Below, in pieces: positions 60,301 through 64,000 of a DNA stretch of 64,000 nucleotides (positions within the stretch are counted from its first letter, which is position 1; each line of letters starts with the position of its first letter). The DNA comes from Actinomyces oris (GTDB taxonomy: Bacteria > Actinomycetota > Actinomycetes > Actinomycetales > Actinomycetaceae): the NCBI RefSeq assembly GCF_001553935.1, contig NZ_CP014232.1, forward strand, positions 806,001 to 870,000, written 5' to 3'. The notes under the pieces are model-generated. The model was given only the letters and a program-made list of their open reading frames with translations. It did no database searches and was not told where the DNA came from. Both the position numbers and the translations under genes were made by a program.

Positions 60301-61626
60301 GGTGGTGCCGGCCTCCTGCACCGTGGCGGCGTCGTTGGGGGCCAGCAGGGTGTAGCTCTTGGGGTCGACGTCCTCACCGCCCCAGGTGGGGGTCAGGGAC
60401 TTGGGGGTCCCCCAGTTCTTGGCGCCGAAGGTCCCTTCCGGTGAGACATTGACGTAGTCGAAGGTGGGGATCGTCAACGATCCTTGAACCGATGAGTCCG
60501 CCTTGACGTCCTTGGCGAAGGTCACCGGGCGCTCCTGCTCGATCGAGCCGTAGAGGCAGCCGTAGGAGACGGCCCGCTCACGGGTGACGAAGCGGTCCTC
60601 CAGCTGGGAGGCCTCCTCCTTCTCCATATCGGCGCGGCACTGCTGGTTGTTTCCGTTGTTGACGAATCCCCACAGCTTGAGCTTGTACTTGATGCCGGTG
60701 TTGGGGTCCGTCCAGGCGGTGTCGGAGCGGTCGGACTTGATGTCGAGGATGTCGTCGGCGCAGCTGCGCCCGTTCTTGTCAGTGAAGTCCTGCGTCATGG
60801 AGCCGTTGAACCAGGCCAGGGAGCCGTTCTTGTACATGTAGGTGTAGGTGGACCCGTCGTAACGGCCAACCCTCCCGTTCCGGTCATAGGCGTATTGCGT
60901 CCTCACCGACTGCTGGTCAGTGCCGTAGTCGCCGATGATGAGCTTGCCGTTCGAGTCGAGCTTCCCGGTGCACGTGTTGATCGTGTCGAACTCGGTCCAC
61001 GGGAAGTCGACCTGAATCGTCTGGGCGGTGTTGATATTGAAGCTGCCGTAGTAGGTGGTGCCCTTCGCCTGGGAGGGGTTGGTCACGGCGCTGTCATCGG
61101 AGTAGATCGGACTGTTGACGTGGCGCATCCGCCCCACGAGGAAGACGTTTCCGGCCTTGACACTCGTGGTGTTGGAGGGCTGGAAACCCAGCGAGGTCTG
61201 CACATCGCCCGGCTCGCCTTGGTAGTAGGTGGGGCAGGGCCCCTCGTCCACCTTGCGTCCATAACCGACCGCCGCATACTGGCCGCTGCTGCCGTGAACA
61301 TAGTCAGTCCAATAGTTGTTGTAGCCCGGCGTGTAGCGAGTGCAAGCACGCGAGTAGGCCCACTCCCACGGGTAGGAGTTGTAGCCGGCTCCGTTCACCG
61401 TGTCGTACACCCGATCAACCGTGTCAACGGTGCGCACGTAGGAGATCTGCACCGAGGTGTCCCCCAGGGGAATGGTGAGGTCACTGGTGGAGGCGTCCGC
61501 GGGAGGCGCCGTCCACGGGAGCGACACCATGGTCACCAGGACGACCGCAAGAGAACCGACCACTGCAAAGAATCTGCGCAGTAGTCCTTCACGCCCGCAC
61601 TGCGGGCGACGTGATGACTGGGACAT
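57385..61626 (-). CDS. fimQ: Type 1 fimbriae tip protein FimQ
   Basis: 1413 residues. Signal peptide (cleavage near PPADAS, about residue 45); a Trp/Tyr-rich N-terminal region of ~400 residues, the presumed adhesive head; then several Ig-like/DUF11-type domains with the recurring YTVTVTN pattern; E-box YWLVETKAPAGHQL; sorting signal LPLSG at 1374-1378, a hydrophobic helix and an RQRK-type tail. The tip is added once at the start of polymerisation. Encoded first, 89 bases ahead of fimP, as in the known fimQ-fimP-srtC1 locus. The Ser-containing LPLSG rather than LPLTG is worth noting. Confidence 0.94.
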   Translation of the reverse strand: MSQSSRRPQCGREGLLRRFFAVVGSLAVVLVTMVSLPWTAPPADASTSDLTIPLGDTSVQISYVRTVDTVDRVYDTVNGAGYNSYPWEWAYSRACTRYTPGYNNYWTDYVHGSSGQYAAVGYGRKVDEGPCPTYYQGEPGDVQTSLGFQPSNTTSVKAGNVFLVGRMRHVNSPIYSDDSAVTNPSQAKGTTYYGSFNINTAQTIQVDFPWTEFDTINTCTGKLDSNGKLIIGDYGTDQQSVRTQYAYDRNGRVGRYDGSTYTYMYKNGSLAWFNGSMTQDFTDKNGRSCADDILDIKSDRSDTAWTDPNTGIKYKLKLWGFVNNGNNQQCRADMEKEEASQLEDRFVTRERAVSYGCLYGSIEQERPVTFAKDVKADSSVQGSLTIPTFDYVNVSPEGTFGAKNWGTPKSLTPTWGGEDVDPKSYTLLAPNDAATVQEAGTTPQAAVDRTTGDVWTTGWFLRDVSCTVSNGAAPLLRRDGTTRLDKSDSVNLDQRTIRLDETQLAERQDEVAVKCVWHNEYVVGRGRVTLVNIVDGGSARPEQWTLTAKPATDGLFGQKTITGASGTPAVSKVYTAGGTYGLSSGNGPDGYSQNGPWVCTNDDGSNVPVSADNKFVLGEGKNVTCVVHQKPQQTPVSAVKSVEGASDAATAGSYSLSYTCTPGPDGKGASTGKITVDAQGNAANLPAQRVGATCTVTEDARDARGLKQPGTSAGGSVSWKDPAAFKVVTNPGNQERELASTAVAPTNGNAGGVTFTVPDSSQGAVRIKVVNSVVPHAGIDKTFAKVAKSTEKVNGRTTFDQTYTITVTNPSAKAGLTYDLNDAWQVPTGVTVHKVSISGGAITGTETPQAGVPYVKTGISLPAGQKHIYTVVLNVSGPDAGLPGIQGTCTPGAVGQGKAIYNKASVTTKGDGQPKEAAACGTLPANPQFKASKTPLDVVRNSDGTFTSSYTVTVTNTSLVASPVAADLTDTPQMPTGTRLSRIKVLEKGVDAQGVTLPAINPANGTLNGSITLIKGGTGESLAAAPRAGADGGSRTFTMQMTFTVRENTPGYNESDFQCGHQRADGKPSGLVNTIAMEGDTDGEGNNHGCLSTDGKLKFSKEVTTQPGNGSTFDVVYTVSVVNEGSLSVSTGPINDKPSFAPGLNPTLVKVQREMGPTRTVNAQADGSYRLSDNETLYSGLTIRYTVTFTVKIDPSVTGYSDELLACTTDKGRLVPGHGLYNKVVPQTGKDSDTRPDHDVACANVSPNAGKRILSIVKTGSQGPLDDAAFDLYPMDPSTPGAKPLTDGVTFTGGKGTGTFTTTGLAINREYWLVETKAPAGHQLMAKPARFKVTDTGIELITATPGGSALTVSRSGASKSDDTITVRDLQIGTLPLSGGRGIGMNIAVGIAAITGAGLLALRQRKTSSFGRSA

Positions 61627-61949
61627 GCCGATGGATTCCGATCATGAGGGATGGGTGCGCGGGGAGCGCACGACAACTGTGACTGCCGAGGAATGTAGGT
61701 CATCCGACCTCTTCCCCAACACCTCAGAATCGGCTCACGGGGCAACAATCGCGCATCATTGCACGCGGCCACCACTTTCCCTTGAAATGACGCGGAACAG
61801 CGTGGGTTTCAGTTGTATCTCATTGATGACGGAAGCGTCACGACAATAGAGGAAAGACAACAACAAACCCGCAACTATCTCAGAAAGGAATCATATCCAC
61901 CGGACGTTCGCCGTCATTTGTTTCCCTCAAATCCCCATTCTGCCTGTCG
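61627..61949 (-). promoter_or_regulatory. Promoter region of the fimbrial operon
   Basis: 323 bases with no gene, less GC-rich than the surroundings. Possible promoter on the minus strand: TTGGGG (61714-61719) and TACATT (61692-61697), 16 bases apart, giving a ~60-base leader. A palindrome TGACG-GAAG-CGTCA lies at 61827-61840, and GGTC-ATCC-GACC overlaps the promoter spacer. Confidence 0.4.
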
Positions 61950-63641
61950 TCACTTTCCTGGACGCAGGAATCCTGTGGTCAGGAGATGACGGGTCGCCTC
62001 AACCATCTCCGCGCGCAGCGCGGCCGCATCGGCTGCGTTCAGCCCACTGAGAGCGGCGACCGCCGAGGCGACCTGCCCGACGCTCAGCTCGCCGTCGGCC
62101 ACCCCGGCCAGGGCGGCCACCGCCGTGGAGGCCTGCAGCGTGCGCCCCAGCCCTCCGCCCTGACGCAGCAGGATGACCGTGGGCTCGGCGGCACCCGGAA
62201 TGAGGTGGCGCTCCTCGGTGACGTCGGGGGCCAGGAGCGGGCGCAGGTCGGCGACGGCCTCGTCGTCGAGGCCGGCGAGGCGCTCGCGCACCTCCAGCAC
62301 CTCGGCGACATGCGGCCCCAGGACCCCTTGACCGGAGGTGGTCACCTCCTCCAGGAGGCGCCAGGGCTCGCGGGGGCTCTGGGGACGGTGGACGATGAGG
62401 TAGCCGAAGCCGACGCCCCGCACGTCGCGGGCCTCGAAGTCATCGATCCACGCCTCCAGGGCTGAGTCGAAGGCCTGGAGGTCGCGCTCGGGGGTCAGGC
62501 CGCCGTCGCGCAGCCACATGGTGGCGTACTCCACCGGGTCCTGAAGCTCGCGCTCAAGGATCCAGGCGTCGAGCCCCTCGGGGAGCCAGGCGGCCACGGC
62601 GTCGCGCCACGAGCCGGCGCCACGATGCTCCCAGTTGCCGAGCATGACGGCGGTGGCGCCGGGTTCGAGGTGCTCGCCGAGCCCGGCGACGAGCCCCGGC
62701 AGGATGGGGCCGCCGGCGTCGCGGTACTCCATGAGGGGCAGGCCGGCCTCGCGCACCGCCGGCGGAGTGAGGACGAAGGGCGGGTTGGAGGCGATGAGGT
62801 CGAAGCGGCGGCCGGCCACCGGCTCCAGGAGGGAGCCACGCAGGAGCTCCAGGTGGCCGGCGTTGGAACCGGACTCGGAGGCGGCGTCGGCCTCTGAGTC
62901 GAGGCCGGAACTGGGGGCGATGTCGGAGCCGGCGCCTGGAGCACCGGTGACGCTCACGCCGGCCAGGGCCGCGTTGAAGGCGGTGAAGGCCAGGGCGCGC
63001 GCGGAAATGTCGGTGGCCACCACGTGCTCGGCGTGACGCAGCAGGTAGAGGGTCTGGATGCCGCAGCCGCAGCCCAGGTCCAGGGCGGTGCCCACCCGTG
63101 TGCGCGGGGTCAGGCCCGCCAGGGTGAGGCCGGCGCCGCCGACGCCCAGGACGTGATCGGGGGCCAGGGCCCGGCCGGTGACGAGCTCGCCCAGGTCGGA
63201 GGCCACCCACCAGCGGACCTCACCGGCGTCGTCGATGGCCTCGTGGGGGCGCAGGTCGACCAGGGCACGGACGCACCCGGCCCCGTCGGGCTCGCCGACC
63301 AGGCCGATGGCGGTGGCGCCCGCCGCTGTCGTGCGAGGCAGGGCGGCGTCGAGAGCGGAGGCGGGGACCGGCTCACCGAGCATGAACAGGGCGGTCAGGA
63401 CGGCCACGGGCGAGGGGACGGGCCCGGCGGCCAGGGCGGCACGCACGGCTCGCAGGGCGGGCAGGCGGATCTCGCGGCGCAGGGCGGCGTCGGCGACCTC
63501 CCCCAGGAGGGCGGCCACCGCCTCCACGCCCCAGCCTGAGTCGGCCAGGTCCGCCCGCAGGCTCGCCGCCTGCTCGGGCGTGGCCGCCGGAGGCGGGAAG
63601 GAGGAGGACTCAGAGGCGGACCGGGCGCTCGCAGGGCTCAT
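61950..63641 (-). CDS. Class I SAM-dependent methyltransferase (PrmC/HemK-like)
   Basis: 563 residues from the ATG at 63641. A ~185-residue N-terminal domain precedes a Rossmann methyltransferase core: ALDLGCGCGIQTLYLL (SAM-binding motif I) and LIASNPPFVLTPP, the NPP(F/Y) motif of enzymes that methylate amide or exocyclic nitrogens. A ~200-residue C-terminal extension follows. The whole layout matches an actinobacterial family annotated only as methyltransferase; the substrate (protein glutamine, rRNA or DNA) is not evident. There is no obvious Shine-Dalgarno. Confidence 0.83.
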   Translation of the reverse strand: MSPASARSASESSSFPPPAATPEQAASLRADLADSGWGVEAVAALLGEVADAALRREIRLPALRAVRAALAAGPVPSPVAVLTALFMLGEPVPASALDAALPRTTAAGATAIGLVGEPDGAGCVRALVDLRPHEAIDDAGEVRWWVASDLGELVTGRALAPDHVLGVGGAGLTLAGLTPRTRVGTALDLGCGCGIQTLYLLRHAEHVVATDISARALAFTAFNAALAGVSVTGAPGAGSDIAPSSGLDSEADAASESGSNAGHLELLRGSLLEPVAGRRFDLIASNPPFVLTPPAVREAGLPLMEYRDAGGPILPGLVAGLGEHLEPGATAVMLGNWEHRGAGSWRDAVAAWLPEGLDAWILERELQDPVEYATMWLRDGGLTPERDLQAFDSALEAWIDDFEARDVRGVGFGYLIVHRPQSPREPWRLLEEVTTSGQGVLGPHVAEVLEVRERLAGLDDEAVADLRPLLAPDVTEERHLIPGAAEPTVILLRQGGGLGRTLQASTAVAALAGVADGELSVGQVASAVAALSGLNAADAAALRAEMVEATRHLLTTGFLRPGK

Positions 63642-63727
63642 GGAACCGACCGTAACGCGGGGCGCCACTCATCTCCGGAGCCCCGCCGCACGGGAGAGCG
63701 CCGGGGTGCACGGGGCTCCCCACCGGC

Positions 63728-64000
63728 TCACAGGAGACGGGCGGCGAGCTCGGCGTACTGGCGGGTCCTGACCTCGACGTCGTCGATGTAGCTGATGAGC
63801 ATGACCTCCTCGGTGCCGTGGTTCTCGGCGAAGGAGGACAGGGCCTGGGCGACCTCGTCGTAGGTGCCCACGATGATGGCGGTGTCGCGCTCGAGGTAGC
63901 GTTCGACCTCGGCGCGGTAGGCGGCATCGAGAGTGGCCGGATCACGGAAGCGCATGGGGCGGCCGGTGCGCAGGCTGAAGCGGGCGTCGGCGGCCACGAG
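63728..64000 (-). CDS. LLM-class flavin-dependent oxidoreductase, C-terminal part (cut by the window edge)
   Basis: The C-terminal ~90 residues of a protein whose start lies beyond 64000. TAIIVGTYDEVAQALSSFAENHGTEEVMLISYIDD followed by QYAELAARLL is the usual end of bacterial luciferase-like monooxygenases (GTP/GTxxxVAxxL ... EVM). The frame is open to the edge, so the GTG near 63997 is unlikely to be a start. Substrate cannot be told. Confidence 0.75.
   Translation of the reverse strand, partial: LVAADARFSLRTGRPMRFRDPATLDAAYRAEVERYLERDTAIIVGTYDEVAQALSSFAENHGTEEVMLISYIDDVEVRTRQYAELAARLL

Noticed and set aside
57418..60444. A 1008-codon plus-strand frame across fimQ
   Set aside because: Shadow of fimQ; it is Gly/Val/Asp/His-rich with no domain, while fimQ has signal, E-box and sorting motif.

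Overview
This is a 64 kb, GC-rich chromosomal window from an actinobacterium, almost certainly an oral Actinomyces of the A. oris / A. naeslundii / A. viscosus group. The strongest clue is the type 1 fimbrial cluster at the right end: tip protein FimQ, shaft pilin FimP with its LPLTG sorting signal and YPKN pilin motif, and the class C sortase SrtC1. Lsr2, CarD, SenX3-RegX3 beside PhoU, and an AK-rich TopA tail fit an actinobacterium. I see no phage genes, transposase or CRISPR array. The genes are mostly ordinary chromosome, with interesting duplications and non-coding repeats between them.

Layout. 0-12 kb: a membrane-anchored protein of unknown function that looks frameshifted, the helicase HrpA, cardiolipin synthase preceded by a structured leader with an intrinsic terminator, a secreted lysozyme-like protein, a SprT-like metalloprotease, a YbjQ-type protein and a DUF2218 protein. 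12-20 kb: a non-coding repeat, then an MFS transporter, IspD, CarD, RegX3-SenX3, PhoU, phosphoglycerate mutase and Lsr2. 20-31 kb: tRNA-Thr, an asparagine-type permease with L-asparaginase, then four secreted tripeptidyl-aminopeptidase-like hydrolases, two of them products of a recent 1.83 kb tandem duplication. 31-37 kb: a small PH-like membrane protein, HolB and Tmk, and a translationally coupled GntR / ABC-ATPase / three-permease operon.

37-46.6 kb holds the most distinctive locus. It has three DUF3060-type lipoproteins, an OmpA-domain lipoprotein with a 17-residue glycine-rich repeat (split by an apparent frameshift), and an OmpR-type response regulator with its kinase. One lipoprotein plus its promoter region and the first codons of the regulator gene have been tandemly duplicated. 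A perfect or near-perfect palindrome, TGTCGCAG-NN-CTGCGACA, lies upstream of three of these genes and looks like the operator of a local regulon. TopA follows. 46.8-52.5 kb: two paralogous cytosolic PAS proteins of the Aer type with no chemotaxis partners, and a divergent two-component system. 52.5-53 kb: a second, inverted copy of the 0.5 kb non-coding repeat seen at 12 kb. 53-61.6 kb: a PAP2 phosphatase translationally coupled to srtC1, then fimP and fimQ (all leftward). 61.9-64 kb: a class I methyltransferase and the end of a luciferase-like oxidoreductase cut by the window edge.

Best candidates for something undescribed are the DUF3060/OmpA surface locus with its shared palindrome, the cls leader RNA, the inverted pair of intergenic repeat elements, and the orphan PAS pair. 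All coordinates and motifs come from reading the sequence by eye; homology calls are from recognised motifs and were not checked against databases.
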